Assembly (NCBI RefSeq): GCF_016702655.1
Contig: NZ_JADJDO010000002.1
Span: 310,001-374,000 of the forward strand
Direction of reading: 5' to 3'
From: Ideonella sp.
GTDB taxonomy: Bacteria; Pseudomonadota; Gammaproteobacteria; Burkholderiales; Burkholderiaceae_C
Length of the DNA: 64,000 nt
Shown piece by piece: positions 44,221 to 54,768 of the stretch; the stretch's first letter is position 1; each line of letters starts with the position of its first letter. The notes below the pieces were generated by a model. That model made no database searches, had not been told where the DNA came from, and saw only the letters and a list, made by a program, of their open reading frames with translations. The position numbers and the translations under genes are program-made.

Positions 44221-46695
44221 ATGCTCAACTGGATCCTCCGCAAGCGCAAGCAAGGGCCTACGGCAGGCGAGCCCGTCGTCGCCGCTGCGGTGCCGGCTGC
44301 GGCTGTCGTGGCTGCGCGTGCCGCATCGACGATGCAGCTGCAAGCGCAGTGGGCTGCACGTCTCGAAGCAGCACAGGGCGACGACGCGGCCTTGCTCGAG
44401 CTTGCGCGCGCGGCGCCGCAGATCGAACTCAAGCTCGCAGCCGTCGACGCCATGGCGGGCGAAGCCGCGCTCAGGCAGGCCGAGCGCGAGTTCCGCAGTC
44501 ATGACCGCAAGGTGCACCAGCGGTTGCGGCAGCGCCTCACTGCGGCCGTGGCGCGACGCGAGGCGCAGGCGAATGCCGACGCATTGATCGCCGCTGCCGA
44601 GGCGCTGCTCGACACGACGCCGATCGCCGCCAATCGGCTGGCCGCGCTCGACAAGGATTGGGGCGCGATCGCCGAATCGCTCGCCGAAGCGGACCGACGC
44701 GCCGCGTTCGCGACCCTGCGCGGCCGCCTCGACGCCGCTCTCGCCGAGCAGGACGCGCAGGAGCGCGCCGCGCAGTGGTCGCGCGCGGCATCCTCCGCAG
44801 TGGCCGATCTGCAACTGGCGCTCGATGGCGCCGACGAGCGCGCGATCGCACTGCGCATGGCCGCGCTGCGTGAGCGCCTTGATGCATGTCCGCCTGCGGC
44901 GGCTGCACAGGCATTGGCGGCGTCGCTGAAGGATGCGCTGACCGCCGCGCAGCAGACGGTCGATGAAAGGGTCGAAGCGGCCCGCCGTGCCGCTGAGGCG
45001 CCGCCGCCCGAACCGCCACCGCCGGCACCGCCGCGCGCCGAGGCGACGGCTGCGTCACGGCTGGCGCGTTCGGAGTGGCTGCCGCGCATCGAATCGTTGC
45101 TGCAGCAGGCCGAGACCGCAGTCGACGAGGGCAGTTCGAGTGGCCTGAATCGACATCTGCAGGATGTCGATTCGGCGCTTGCCGAACTGCCTCCAGCCAC
45201 CGCGCTGCCTGCGCCGTTGCGCGCGCGCCTGCAGGCGCTGCACGCCGAACGGCAGCGCCTGCGAGGCTGGCAGCAGTGGGGCGGCGCCGTGGCGCGCGAG
45301 GGGCTGGTCGATGCGGCCGAGCGGTTGGCAGGCGAGACTGCCGCGGCGCAGTCCGGACCGCCGGCGCCCAAGCTCAACTTCAAGGCGCATGGCGACGCCA
45401 TTCGCCAGCTTCGCGCACGCTGGAAGGAGCTCGATCGCAGCGGCGCCGCTGCCGCCCAGACGCTGTGGCAGCGCTTCGACGCGGCGCTGACGCTCGCCCA
45501 CGCGCCGCTGGCCGAACAGCAGGCCAAGCTCGAAGCGGCCCGGGCGGAGAACCTGGCCGCGCGCGATTCGTTGCTGGCCGAACTCGACGCTGCCGCGAGC
45601 CGCGCTGCCACGCCGCGCGAGACGCTGCTGGCGCTCGACAATTTCCAGCGCGCGTGGCGCCAGCTCGGGCCGATCGCACACACCGTACCTGCCGCGGCGG
45701 CCGTCGGGTTGCGCGAGCGCCACGACGCCATGCTCGCCCGCATCGAGGCGCCGCTCGCCGAGGCGCGCGCCAGCGCCCAGCACGAGCGCGAGGCGCTCGT
45801 CGCGCGTGCCGAGGCGCTCGCGGCGCAGGAGGAGTTCGACGCGACCGCGCAGGTGCGCGACCTGCAGGCCCAGTGGCAACAGCATGCGCGCGCGCTGCCG
45901 TTGCCGCGCAGCGTCGAGTCGTCGCTGTGGGCGCGCTTCCGGCAGGCGACCGACGCCGTCTTCGCGCGTCGCGAGGCCGCGCAGCAGGCACGCGATGCGC
46001 AGGCGACGGCTGGGCTTGCCGCACGCGAGGCGCTGCTTGGGCGGATCGACGCGCTGGCGCAGGACGCCTCCATGGCGCCGGCCGACCTGACACACGCGCT
46101 GGCGCAGATCGAACGCGAGTGGCAGGCCCTGTACACCCCACTGCCGCGTCCCGTCGCCGAAGGGCTCGAAGCGCGTTACCGCGGTGCGCACGCGACGGCA
46201 CTTGAGTCGGCCGGGACGCGCCGGCTCGAGCGCTTGCGGGCGCAGTGCGACGCGCTGCTCGAACGGCTCGCGCTGTGCGAGATGCGCGAGGACGGCGGCG
46301 ATGCGACGGACCTGGCGCAGCGCTGGCACGTCGTGGCCCCTGCGCCTGCGGCCTGGCAGCGGGTGCTGGACCTGCGCTGGTCGGGCGGGCAGGGCGTGCC
46401 GGATGACGCCGAGGCCGCAGGCCGGGCGCTGCTGGAACTCGAGGATGCGCTGGGCGTACCGCCGGCGCCGGCGCAAGCCGAGGCGCGGCGCGGCCTGAAG
46501 CTGCGCGCGATGAAGGATGCGCTCGAAGGGCGCGCTGCCGCCCGCGCCGGCAACGAGGCCGCCGCCAACACCGCTCGCCTGGCCGATCTGCTGGCGCGGC
46601 GGGGCCTCGATGCTGTGCAGCGCGCACGGCTGCGCACGTTGGTCGATGCGGCGATGCGCGGCGCGCCCGGAAAGTTCGCTCTCGACGGCGGGTAA
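44221..46695 (+). CDS. DUF349-family coiled-coil protein
   Basis: 824 residues, long Ala/Arg/Glu-rich helices. Repeated LW.RF..A.D..F.R....... modules of the DUF349 type are visible (TLWQRFDAALTLAH, SLWARFRQATDAVFARR). Family members are cytoplasmic and of unknown role, some linked to cell-envelope or heme-related phenotypes. Start ATG at 44221 (MLNWILRKRKQG) gives the usual N-terminus. A Pro-rich linker (PPPEPPPPAPP) splits the protein near residue 262. Confidence 0.82.
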   Translation: MLNWILRKRKQGPTAGEPVVAAAVPAAAVVAARAASTMQLQAQWAARLEAAQGDDAALLELARAAPQIELKLAAVDAMAGEAALRQAEREFRSHDRKVHQRLRQRLTAAVARREAQANADALIAAAEALLDTTPIAANRLAALDKDWGAIAESLAEADRRAAFATLRGRLDAALAEQDAQERAAQWSRAASSAVADLQLALDGADERAIALRMAALRERLDACPPAAAAQALAASLKDALTAAQQTVDERVEAARRAAEAPPPEPPPPAPPRAEATAASRLARSEWLPRIESLLQQAETAVDEGSSSGLNRHLQDVDSALAELPPATALPAPLRARLQALHAERQRLRGWQQWGGAVAREGLVDAAERLAGETAAAQSGPPAPKLNFKAHGDAIRQLRARWKELDRSGAAAAQTLWQRFDAALTLAHAPLAEQQAKLEAARAENLAARDSLLAELDAAASRAATPRETLLALDNFQRAWRQLGPIAHTVPAAAAVGLRERHDAMLARIEAPLAEARASAQHEREALVARAEALAAQEEFDATAQVRDLQAQWQQHARALPLPRSVESSLWARFRQATDAVFARREAAQQARDAQATAGLAAREALLGRIDALAQDASMAPADLTHALAQIEREWQALYTPLPRPVAEGLEARYRGAHATALESAGTRRLERLRAQCDALLERLALCEMREDGGDATDLAQRWHVVAPAPAAWQRVLDLRWSGGQGVPDDAEAAGRALLELEDALGVPPAPAQAEARRGLKLRAMKDALEGRAAARAGNEAAANTARLADLLARRGLDAVQRARLRTLVDAAMRGAPGKFALDGG

Positions 46696-46708
46696 GAACG
46701 CACGGCAC

Positions 46709-47683
46709 CTACGCGGCCGCCGACCACCATGCGTGCGCCAGCGCCTCGAGCGTCGTCGCGCCGGATACCGGGACGCGCTCGAGATACCAGCGCAGGTTGC
46801 TGTAGCGGTGCAGCAGCGCGTGTGCCATGAAGCGGCAGGCGAGGGCGTCGTCGAGTTCGTCGGCGCGCCGGCCGTAGGCGAGCAGCGCGCGGCGCAGCAG
46901 GCGCGCTTCGCCGCGCGAGACGAAGAGCCCGAACGAGGCGAACTCGTAGTCCTGATCGCCGATCATCGCCGGCTCGAAGTCGAACAGGCCGCTTACGGAG
47001 ACGCCGCCGCCGCCGGCTCGGGCATCGATCATCAGGTGCTCGCGCATGACCTCGGTGTGCAGCAGGACCCGGCGCGCCGGCGCGGACGGCATCCAGGCCT
47101 CGAGGAACGGATCGATCAGCGCCAGCCAGTGCGGCGCCAGCCGGCGTTCGCGCTGGCGTTCGACGGCGCTGTGCCGCTGCGCGGCGACGAAGGCGTTCCA
47201 GTCGGGTGGCAGCGTCTCGACCGGCGCGATGTCCAGGCCGTGGAGTGCGGCGAGGGCGGCGCCGGTCTCGTCGGCGATGCGGTCGCGGTCGCGCGCGTCG
47301 AGCGTCGACCAGGCCTCGACGAGGCGGCGCCCGGCCAGGCGCGACATCAGCAGGTAGTGCCAGCCGTCCTGCTTGCCGGTGGCCAGCACGCGCGGCGTCG
47401 CGATCGGCAGGCGGCCGTCGACGAACGCGAGCACGCGCGCCTCGACCTCGGCGTGTTCGCCCTCGTGCGGCGGGTAGAGCTTGAGCACGTGGCGGTCGGA
47501 CAGCGCGTAGACCGGCAGCGAGCCGCTGTCGTAGCGCAGCGGACCGCCGCCGTCGAGCGCCACGCGGTGCCGGCCTGCAATCGCCAGCACGCCCGCGCGC
47601 AGCGCGGCATCGTCGGCGAGCAGCGCGTCCCAGGCCGGTCCGGTGTCGGCGTGCGGAAGCAACCGTCGGGTGGGCTCGTCCAT
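46709..47683 (-). CDS. Aminoglycoside phosphotransferase-like kinase
   Basis: 324 residues of the APH/ChoK protein-kinase-like fold. VYALSDRHVLKLYPP carries the ATP-binding Lys; LLHTEVMREHLMID is the degenerate catalytic loop, in which the usual HxDxxxxN reads HTEVMREH; GLFDFEPAMIGDQDYEFASF holds the DFE/DxD metal motif. The catalytic Asp appears replaced by Glu, so activity is uncertain. Natural substrate unknown. ATG at 47683, 64 bp from the divergent activator gene. Confidence 0.75.
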   Translation of the reverse strand: MDEPTRRLLPHADTGPAWDALLADDAALRAGVLAIAGRHRVALDGGGPLRYDSGSLPVYALSDRHVLKLYPPHEGEHAEVEARVLAFVDGRLPIATPRVLATGKQDGWHYLLMSRLAGRRLVEAWSTLDARDRDRIADETGAALAALHGLDIAPVETLPPDWNAFVAAQRHSAVERQRERRLAPHWLALIDPFLEAWMPSAPARRVLLHTEVMREHLMIDARAGGGGVSVSGLFDFEPAMIGDQDYEFASFGLFVSRGEARLLRRALLAYGRRADELDDALACRFMAHALLHRYSNLRWYLERVPVSGATTLEALAHAWWSAAA

Positions 47684-47747
47684 CGAAGGGGTGCGGGGTG
47701 CGGCGGGTCGCGCGCATCGTAGCCGCTGTCGTACAGTCTCACGACTC

Positions 47748-49271
<1,524 letters not shown>

Positions 49272-49272
49272 A

Positions 49273-49294
49273 AGACCCCGCCGCGGCGGGGTCT
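49273..49294. terminator. Bidirectional terminator
   Basis: A perfect 22-nt palindrome, AGACCCCGCCG and its complement, just after the activator stop and before the convergent protease stop. It can form an 11-bp GC-rich stem. Confidence 0.8.
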
Positions 49295-49317
49295 GAAGTG
49301 CGGGTGGGTTGCCAGGC

Positions 49318-50334
49318 TCAATCGGCGCGACGCCGGCGCGCCACAGCGCCGATGCCGACGAGACCGAGCAGCATCAATGCGTAGGTGCCGGGCTCGGGGA
49401 CCATGACCGAATTGATCCAGTCGACGTGGCTGTACACGGCAGTCGATCCCATCAGGTCGCCCCAGCTACCTGAGTTCGCGGCGCTGAAGTCGCAACTCGG
49501 ACTCAGGCGGCCGCCGCAGAACTGCCAGCCCCACGAGTGCACGCCGGTCACGAGCCACTCGCTGCCGTTCCAGACGAAGTCGCCGCCGCCCGAGTCACCA
49601 CCGGTGATCAAGGATTCCGGCGTGCCGCCGGTGCTGCTCGTGAGCCCGGTGATGCGGCCAAGCGTGTTGCGCAGATCGGTGCCATCGTCGTAGTCGGCAA
49701 CGTATTCCTCGCCGTGGACATTGGACCAAGTACCCAAGCCCGGCAGACCCATCGCTTGTGCGGCGTCGAGGAAGGTCTTGCTCGTGGCGTCAAAGTCGTT
49801 GTAGCCATAGTGGCCCCATTTCCATTCATCGCCATACCAGCCTGGCGGCGATGAGGATCCGCCCTGCGTCGTCGTACCGTAGCCCATCATCAGTACCGAT
49901 GAACCAACGGCACTCGCCGTGTGCAAGTTGAAGCCCTGGATGCCGACCACTGGAGCGTCGAGCTTGATGAGCGCGATATCGGTGCCTTGCGACAATTCCC
50001 CTGTCCAGTACGGGTTGGCATATGTCGCGGCGGCACTGCGCGTTGCATTGGCGACGCCGTCGTTGATGCCGAAGTCGATCTGGAAGTTCGTGAAACCAGT
50101 GACACAGTGGCCTGCCGTCAAAACGTACATACCCCCGGACAGAAGCGTCCCGGAACAGACGTAGCTGTTGTCCATGGTGATCTGTGCCACGCCGTCGAAA
50201 TTGACGCCGTTGAACGTGGAGGCGGAGCTGAAGCGCCAGTTCGACGCAGCGGTGTCGTTCGACATCGCCTGCGCGCCACCGGCAACGCACAGCAGGACGG
50301 CGGACATCAGTGCGTGCATGCGGATCGGTCTCAT
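49318..50334 (-). CDS. PEP-CTERM trypsin-like serine protease
   Basis: 338 residues. Signal peptide to GGAQA. Chymotrypsin-fold catalytic triad: His in LTAGHCV, Asp in GTDIALIKL, Ser in GGDSGGG. The C-terminal sorting signal is VPEPGTYALMLLGLVGIGA followed by ARRRRAD, so the protease should pass through an exosortase route to the surface. Role unknown; possibly processing of surface proteins. Confidence 0.92.
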   Translation of the reverse strand: MRPIRMHALMSAVLLCVAGGAQAMSNDTAASNWRFSSASTFNGVNFDGVAQITMDNSYVCSGTLLSGGMYVLTAGHCVTGFTNFQIDFGINDGVANATRSAAATYANPYWTGELSQGTDIALIKLDAPVVGIQGFNLHTASAVGSSVLMMGYGTTTQGGSSSPPGWYGDEWKWGHYGYNDFDATSKTFLDAAQAMGLPGLGTWSNVHGEEYVADYDDGTDLRNTLGRITGLTSSTGGTPESLITGGDSGGGDFVWNGSEWLVTGVHSWGWQFCGGRLSPSCDFSAANSGSWGDLMGSTAVYSHVDWINSVMVPEPGTYALMLLGLVGIGAVARRRRAD

Positions 50335-50478
50335 GATTGGAGGCTCCTGTTCGAGGTTGAATCGGTACCCGCATTCTGAGCGGAGCGGACGCGCACTGAA
50401 AGCCTGCCTTCCCCCTTGGTCATGGGGGGTGGTTTCCCGGAGGACCCTTCCGCTCCTGGGGCAGGCGCGTAGCCCGCC

Positions 50479-51537
50479 TCATGCCCTCGCTTCGAAGATC
50501 AGGTTGAAGGGCGTCTCGGCTGCGCGGCGGAAATGGCCGAAGCCTCCGGCAGTGACGACCTCGCGCAGCCGGGCCTCGCCGGCCTGCGCGCCGAGGCAGC
50601 GGCCGACTGCCTGCGAGCGCGATGCGGGCGTGCAGATGAAGGTCGACGCCGAGTAGAAGATGCGCCCGACCGGGTTCAGGTTGTCCTCGAGCCGGTCGCC
50701 GGCAAGGGGCTCGACGATCATCCAGCTGCCGCCGTCGGCGAGGCTGTGGCGCACATGCGCCGCCGCACCGACCGGGTCGCCCATGTCGTGCAGGCAGTCG
50801 AAGACCGTGACGAGGTCGTAGTCGCGGCCGGGATAGTCCTGGGCAGTCGCGACCTCGAAGCGCACGCGGTCGGCGAGGCCGGCCTTCTCGGCCGCGCCGC
50901 GCGCATACGCGATCGACGGCTCGTGGTAGTCGTAGCCGACGAAGGTCGATGTCGGATACGCCTCGGCCATGATCAGCGTCGACGCGCCGTGGCCGCAACC
51001 GACGTCGGCAACGCGCGCACCCGCACGCAGCCGGTCTTCGGCGCCGTCGAGCGCAGGCAGCCACTGTGCAACGAGATTGGCGGCATAGCCGGGCCGGAAG
51101 AAGCGCTCGGTGCCGTGGAAGAGCGCCGCGTCGTGCTCGTGCCAACCCACGCCCAGGCCGGTGCGCAGCGCGGCCGCGATTTTCGGTACGGCCTTGAACT
51201 GCGCCATGCCGATCTGGAACGCGCCCGGGATGAAGGCCGGGCTGCCCTCCTCGGCGAGCGCGAAGGCCTGCTCTTCGCTCAGGCTGAAGCGCTGCGTCGC
51301 CGGGTCGTACTCCACATAGCCGCTCGCGGCCTGCGACGAGAGCCATTCGAGCAGGTAGCGCGGGTCGGTCTCGGTGCGCCGGGCGAGTTCGTCGGCACTC
51401 ATCGGGCCGCCGGCGGCGAGCGCCTTGTACAGCCCGAGCTGGTCGCCGACGACGACCGTCGCGGCGTGCATCACGGCCCCGATATCGCGCACGAAATTAC
51501 CCATGAAGGCGTCTAGCCTGGCAGTGTCGATGGTCAT
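50479..51537 (-). CDS. SAM-dependent methyltransferase with winged-helix N-terminus
   Basis: 352 residues. An N-terminal dimerisation/winged-helix region (GLYKALAAGGPMSADELARRTETDPRYLLEWL) precedes a class I methyltransferase domain with motif I ADVGCGHG and VTVFDCLHDMGDP. This is the O-methyltransferase-like layout of many small-molecule enzymes and of a broad family of uncharacterised methyltransferases. ATG at 51537 has GAAAGG upstream. Divergent from a LuxR regulator with 117 bp between, suggesting that the regulator controls it. Confidence 0.88.
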   Translation of the reverse strand: MTIDTARLDAFMGNFVRDIGAVMHAATVVVGDQLGLYKALAAGGPMSADELARRTETDPRYLLEWLSSQAASGYVEYDPATQRFSLSEEQAFALAEEGSPAFIPGAFQIGMAQFKAVPKIAAALRTGLGVGWHEHDAALFHGTERFFRPGYAANLVAQWLPALDGAEDRLRAGARVADVGCGHGASTLIMAEAYPTSTFVGYDYHEPSIAYARGAAEKAGLADRVRFEVATAQDYPGRDYDLVTVFDCLHDMGDPVGAAAHVRHSLADGGSWMIVEPLAGDRLEDNLNPVGRIFYSASTFICTPASRSQAVGRCLGAQAGEARLREVVTAGGFGHFRRAAETPFNLIFEARA

Positions 51538-51654
51538 GGCGGTGCGACCTTTCTTTCTATACTGGCTCGGTGATGCTCCGGCGCCGTACCGGGCGCGGCA
51601 ATACGCAGGATTGCGTAGCGTGCGCGCTTCGGTACCGCTCGCGAGAGGAATCCG

Positions 51655-52452
51655 ATGCCGCACCTGACGCGCAACGACTACGCGATGACGCTGGCCCTGC
51701 TGGGCGAGCTCGAGCGCGATTGCGCCGGCGACGACCCGGCAGGCTTTGCGCGCCATCTGCTGCTGGCGCTCGATCGCGTCGTCGCATCGGAGTTCTCGAC
51801 GCTGAGCGTATGCCATATCCAGACCGGCCATCGCCAGGTTGCCGGCCTGCCCGGGTTGGCGTTGTCGGCCGCGGATGTCGAAGGCTTCGACCGTCACTTC
51901 CACGAGCACCCGCTGGTGCGCTTCCACGGTCATGCGCGCCGCGAGGTCGTGCGCCGGCTGTCCGACGAGGTCACGGCGCGCGACTTCAGGCGCAGCGCGC
52001 TGTACGCCGACTACTATCGCCGCATCGGCATCGACCGCGTGATCGCCGTGCCGCTGCTGATCGACGAGCACACCCTGGTCAGCCTGGTGCTCAACCGCTC
52101 GCGCAATGACTTCAGCGACCGCGAGTGCGAGCGGCTCGAGCTGCTGCGGCCGCACCTGGCTTTCCTGTACCGCCAGGCCTGCCGTTGCGCGCCACAGGCG
52201 CCGACGCAGGGGCCGGACCTGCGGCCCTGCGGCGTTTCCGGTGCCGAATGCCTGACCGATCGCGAGCGCGAGGTGCTGCAGTGGCTTGCCTTCGGCAAGA
52301 CCGATGCCGAGATCGCGGCATTGCTCGGTGTGTCTCCGCGCACGGTGCACAAGCACCTGGAGCATGTCTACGTCAAGCTCGGCGTCGAGACGCGCACCGC
52401 CGCGGTGATGCGCGCGCTGGACATCGATCCGTCGCGGCTGCAACTGCACTGA
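51655..52452 (+). CDS. LuxR-family transcriptional regulator
   Basis: 265 residues. The C-terminal ~65 residues are a LuxR/GerE helix-turn-helix (LTDREREVLQWLAFGKTDAE, then VSPRTVHKHLEHVY). The N-terminal ~190 residues do not match the acyl-homoserine-lactone sensor pattern and look GAF-like. Divergent from the methyltransferase gene and likely its regulator. Ends 2 bp before a repeat block. Confidence 0.88.
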   Translation: MPHLTRNDYAMTLALLGELERDCAGDDPAGFARHLLLALDRVVASEFSTLSVCHIQTGHRQVAGLPGLALSAADVEGFDRHFHEHPLVRFHGHARREVVRRLSDEVTARDFRRSALYADYYRRIGIDRVIAVPLLIDEHTLVSLVLNRSRNDFSDRECERLELLRPHLAFLYRQACRCAPQAPTQGPDLRPCGVSGAECLTDREREVLQWLAFGKTDAEIAALLGVSPRTVHKHLEHVYVKLGVETRTAAVMRALDIDPSRLQLH

Positions 52453-52453
52453 A

Positions 52454-52558
52454 GTGACAGCCCCAAGACACCTGCGGTGTCGCCCCCCGAGGGGATCTCG
52501 GCCGCCTTGGGGCGGCCCGGCGGCGGCCGAGGTGACGGCCCCAAGACACCTGCGGCAT
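52454..52558. repeat. GC-rich dispersed repeat with a 24-nt direct duplication
   Basis: The unit GTGAC(A/G)GCCCCAAG... followed by ACACCTGCGG occurs at 52454-52477 and 52532-52555 with one mismatch. Between them lies TTGGGGCGGCCCGGCGG, the same block found in ubiV and at the start of nirG. Part of a repeat family scattered in this window. Confidence 0.8.
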
Positions 52559-52611
52559 TGCCCCGGTTCGAGCGGGCATGCGAAGATCGCGCGCCACAAG
52601 GAGGAAATGCC

Positions 52612-53175
52612 ATGCGCCGCGCTATTGTTCTGTCCGGTCTTGCCATGCTGCTCGCGCTGCCGGCGGCCTACTCGGCCGAGGTCGGCGGCGTCAAGCTCGA
52701 CGACAAGGCGGTGGTCGGCGGGCAGGAACTGGTGCTCAACGGTGCCGGCATCCGCACCAAGCTGATGTTCAAGGTCTATGTCGGCGCGCTGTATCTGCCC
52801 GCCAAGGCCGGCAGTCTCGACGCCGTTCTCGCCCGTGGACCGCGGCGAGTGCAGTTGACCATGCTGCGCGACCTGTCGGCCGACGACCTCGTCGGCGCGC
52901 TCGTCGAAGGGTTGGAGAACAACTCCCCGGCCGCCGAACTTGCCGCGCTGAAGCCGCAGACCGACCAACTCGTGTCGGTGATGAAGTCGATCGGCCAGGC
53001 GAAGACCGGCGGCGTGGTGACGATGGACTTCGTCGATGGCGAGACCCGCGTCGCCTACAACGGTCAGGCCAAGGGAGCGATCGCGGGCGCGCCCTTCAAT
53101 GCCGCGCTGATGAGGATCTGGCTCGGCGACAAGCCAGCCCAGGCAGACCTCAAGAAGGCGATGCTTGGAAGCTGA
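52612..53175 (+). CDS. Exported chalcone-isomerase-like protein
   Basis: 187 residues with a signal peptide (LSGLAMLLALPAAYSAE) and a chalcone isomerase-like domain (LNGAGIRTKLMFKVYVGALYLPAKA). Bacterial members are periplasmic or lipid-binding and not enzymes of flavonoid synthesis. A strong AAGGAGGAAA site precedes the ATG at 52612. No clear functional link to neighbours. Confidence 0.88.
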   Translation: MRRAIVLSGLAMLLALPAAYSAEVGGVKLDDKAVVGGQELVLNGAGIRTKLMFKVYVGALYLPAKAGSLDAVLARGPRRVQLTMLRDLSADDLVGALVEGLENNSPAAELAALKPQTDQLVSVMKSIGQAKTGGVVTMDFVDGETRVAYNGQAKGAIAGAPFNAALMRIWLGDKPAQADLKKAMLGS

Positions 53176-53261
53176 GGACAGGATGCCTGAAGTTCAGACA
53201 AATGTATGAAAAGCTGGCATGTAACATCTGGACCGATCCACAAATCGTCCGAAATATAGAC

Positions 53262-53274
53262 ACTGTTGAACAGT
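53262..53274. promoter_or_regulatory. Candidate upstream activator site
   Basis: ACTGTT-G-AACAGT, a 13-nt palindrome about 98 bp upstream of the sigma-54 promoter at 53372, within an AT-richer stretch (53200-53300). Position and symmetry fit an enhancer site for a sigma-54 activator. Only one site is seen. Confidence 0.4.
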
Positions 53275-53363
53275 CTGAAGTTGAAGCCAGAGCGGGTTCG
53301 CATCGCGCATTGGCGCGCCCAACTGCCGCGACGGCGATCTGATCAGGGTTTGCATTGATTCGG

Positions 53364-53387
53364 TGCCACGTGGCACGCGCATTGCAT
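53364..53387 (+). promoter_or_regulatory. Sigma-54 promoter of the ABC transporter operon
   Basis: TGGCAC-N5-TTGCA at 53372-53387 is a full match to the -24/-12 consensus. It is embedded in a perfect 14-bp palindrome GTGCCACGTGGCAC (53364-53377). The GTG start of the binding-protein gene lies 63 bp downstream. Indicates RpoN-dependent control of the transporter. Confidence 0.85.
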
Positions 53388-53449
53388 CCGGTTGCCCGGC
53401 AGTGGCAATACGGCCGCGAATGCATCCATCGACTCAAGGAGACCAACCC

Positions 53450-54667
53450 GTGACCCGACCGACGATTTCCTGGCCCGGCGCTGCCCTTGCGGCGGCGGCA
53501 ATTGGCGCCGTTACGCTCCTCGCCCCGCTTGCCGCGCAGGCGCAGGCCAAGGGCGAAGTCAAGATCGCCCACGTCTACAGTCGCACGGGACCGCTCGAAG
53601 CCTACGGCAAGCAGACCGCGACCGGCCTGCAGATGGGCCTCGAGTACGCCACCGGCGGCACGATGACGGTGGCCGGCAAGAAGCTGGTCCTGATCGAGAA
53701 GGACGACCAGGGCAAGCCCGACCTCGGCAAGACGCTGCTGGCGCAAGCCTACGGCGACGACAAGGCCGACATCGCGGTCGGCCCGACTTCGAGCGGCGTC
53801 GCCCTGGCGATGCTGCCGGTGGCCGAGGAGTTCAAGAAGGTCCTGCTCGTCGAACCGGCGGTGGCCGACTCGATCACCGGCGACAAGTGGAACAAGTACA
53901 TCTTCCGCACCGGCCGCAACAGCAGCCAGGACGCGATCAGCAATGCCGTGGCGGTGGACAAGGCCGGAACCAGCATCGCGACGCTCGCGCAGGACTATGC
54001 GTTCGGCCGCGACGGCGTGAAGGCCTACAAGGAGGCACTCAAGAACGCCAAGGTCGTGCACGAGGAGTACCTGCCGACCACCACCACCGACTTCACCGCC
54101 GGCGCGCAGCGCATCATCGACAAGCTCAAGGACCAGCCGGGCCGCAAGGTGATCTGGATCATCTGGGCCGGCGGCGGCGGCAACCCGTTCAAGATCGCCG
54201 ACCTCGACCTGAAGCGCTACAACATCGAGATCACCACCGGCGGCAACATCCTGCCGGCGATGGCCGCGTACAAGCAGTTCCCGGGCATGGAAGGCGCGAC
54301 CTACTACTACTTCGGCATCCCGAAGAACCCGGTCAACGAGTGGCTGGTCGCGAACCACTACAAGCAGTTCAAGACGCCGCCCGATTTCTTTACTGCCGGC
54401 GGCATGGCGGCCGGGATCGCGATCGTCGAGGCGCTCAAGAAGACCGGCGGCGACACCAGCACGAACAAGCTCATCTCGACAATGGAAGGCATGAGCTTCG
54501 AGACGCCCAAGGGCAAGATGACCTTCCGCAAGGAAGATCACCAGGCGATGCAGGACATGTTCGCCTTCAAGATCAAGGTCGATCCGGCCTTCGCCTGGGG
54601 CGTGCCCGAGCTGACGCGGGTCATCAAGGCCGAGGAGATGAATGTTCCGATCAGAAACAGTCGCTGA
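53450..54667 (+). CDS. Branched-chain amino acid-type ABC transporter, substrate-binding protein
   Basis: 405 residues. GTG start at 53450 is supported by AAGGAG just upstream; a longer frame exists but is not supported. Signal peptide to AAQAQA, then a type I periplasmic-binding fold (HVYSRTGPLEAYGKQTATGLQMGLEYA). This family binds amino acids, amides, urea or aromatic acids; the ligand is not determined. First gene of an RpoN-controlled operon. Confidence 0.92.
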   Translation: MTRPTISWPGAALAAAAIGAVTLLAPLAAQAQAKGEVKIAHVYSRTGPLEAYGKQTATGLQMGLEYATGGTMTVAGKKLVLIEKDDQGKPDLGKTLLAQAYGDDKADIAVGPTSSGVALAMLPVAEEFKKVLLVEPAVADSITGDKWNKYIFRTGRNSSQDAISNAVAVDKAGTSIATLAQDYAFGRDGVKAYKEALKNAKVVHEEYLPTTTTDFTAGAQRIIDKLKDQPGRKVIWIIWAGGGGNPFKIADLDLKRYNIEITTGGNILPAMAAYKQFPGMEGATYYYFGIPKNPVNEWLVANHYKQFKTPPDFFTAGGMAAGIAIVEALKKTGGDTSTNKLISTMEGMSFETPKGKMTFRKEDHQAMQDMFAFKIKVDPAFAWGVPELTRVIKAEEMNVPIRNSR

Positions 54668-54768
54668 CGCGACCGCTTCTGATCGCTGAAGGAGTTCGCT
54701 CCCCCCGCCCCCCTCCGGGAGGGGGCTCCAGCTAGAAGGACGAAGCCCGGCCTGCGGCCGAACGGAGC

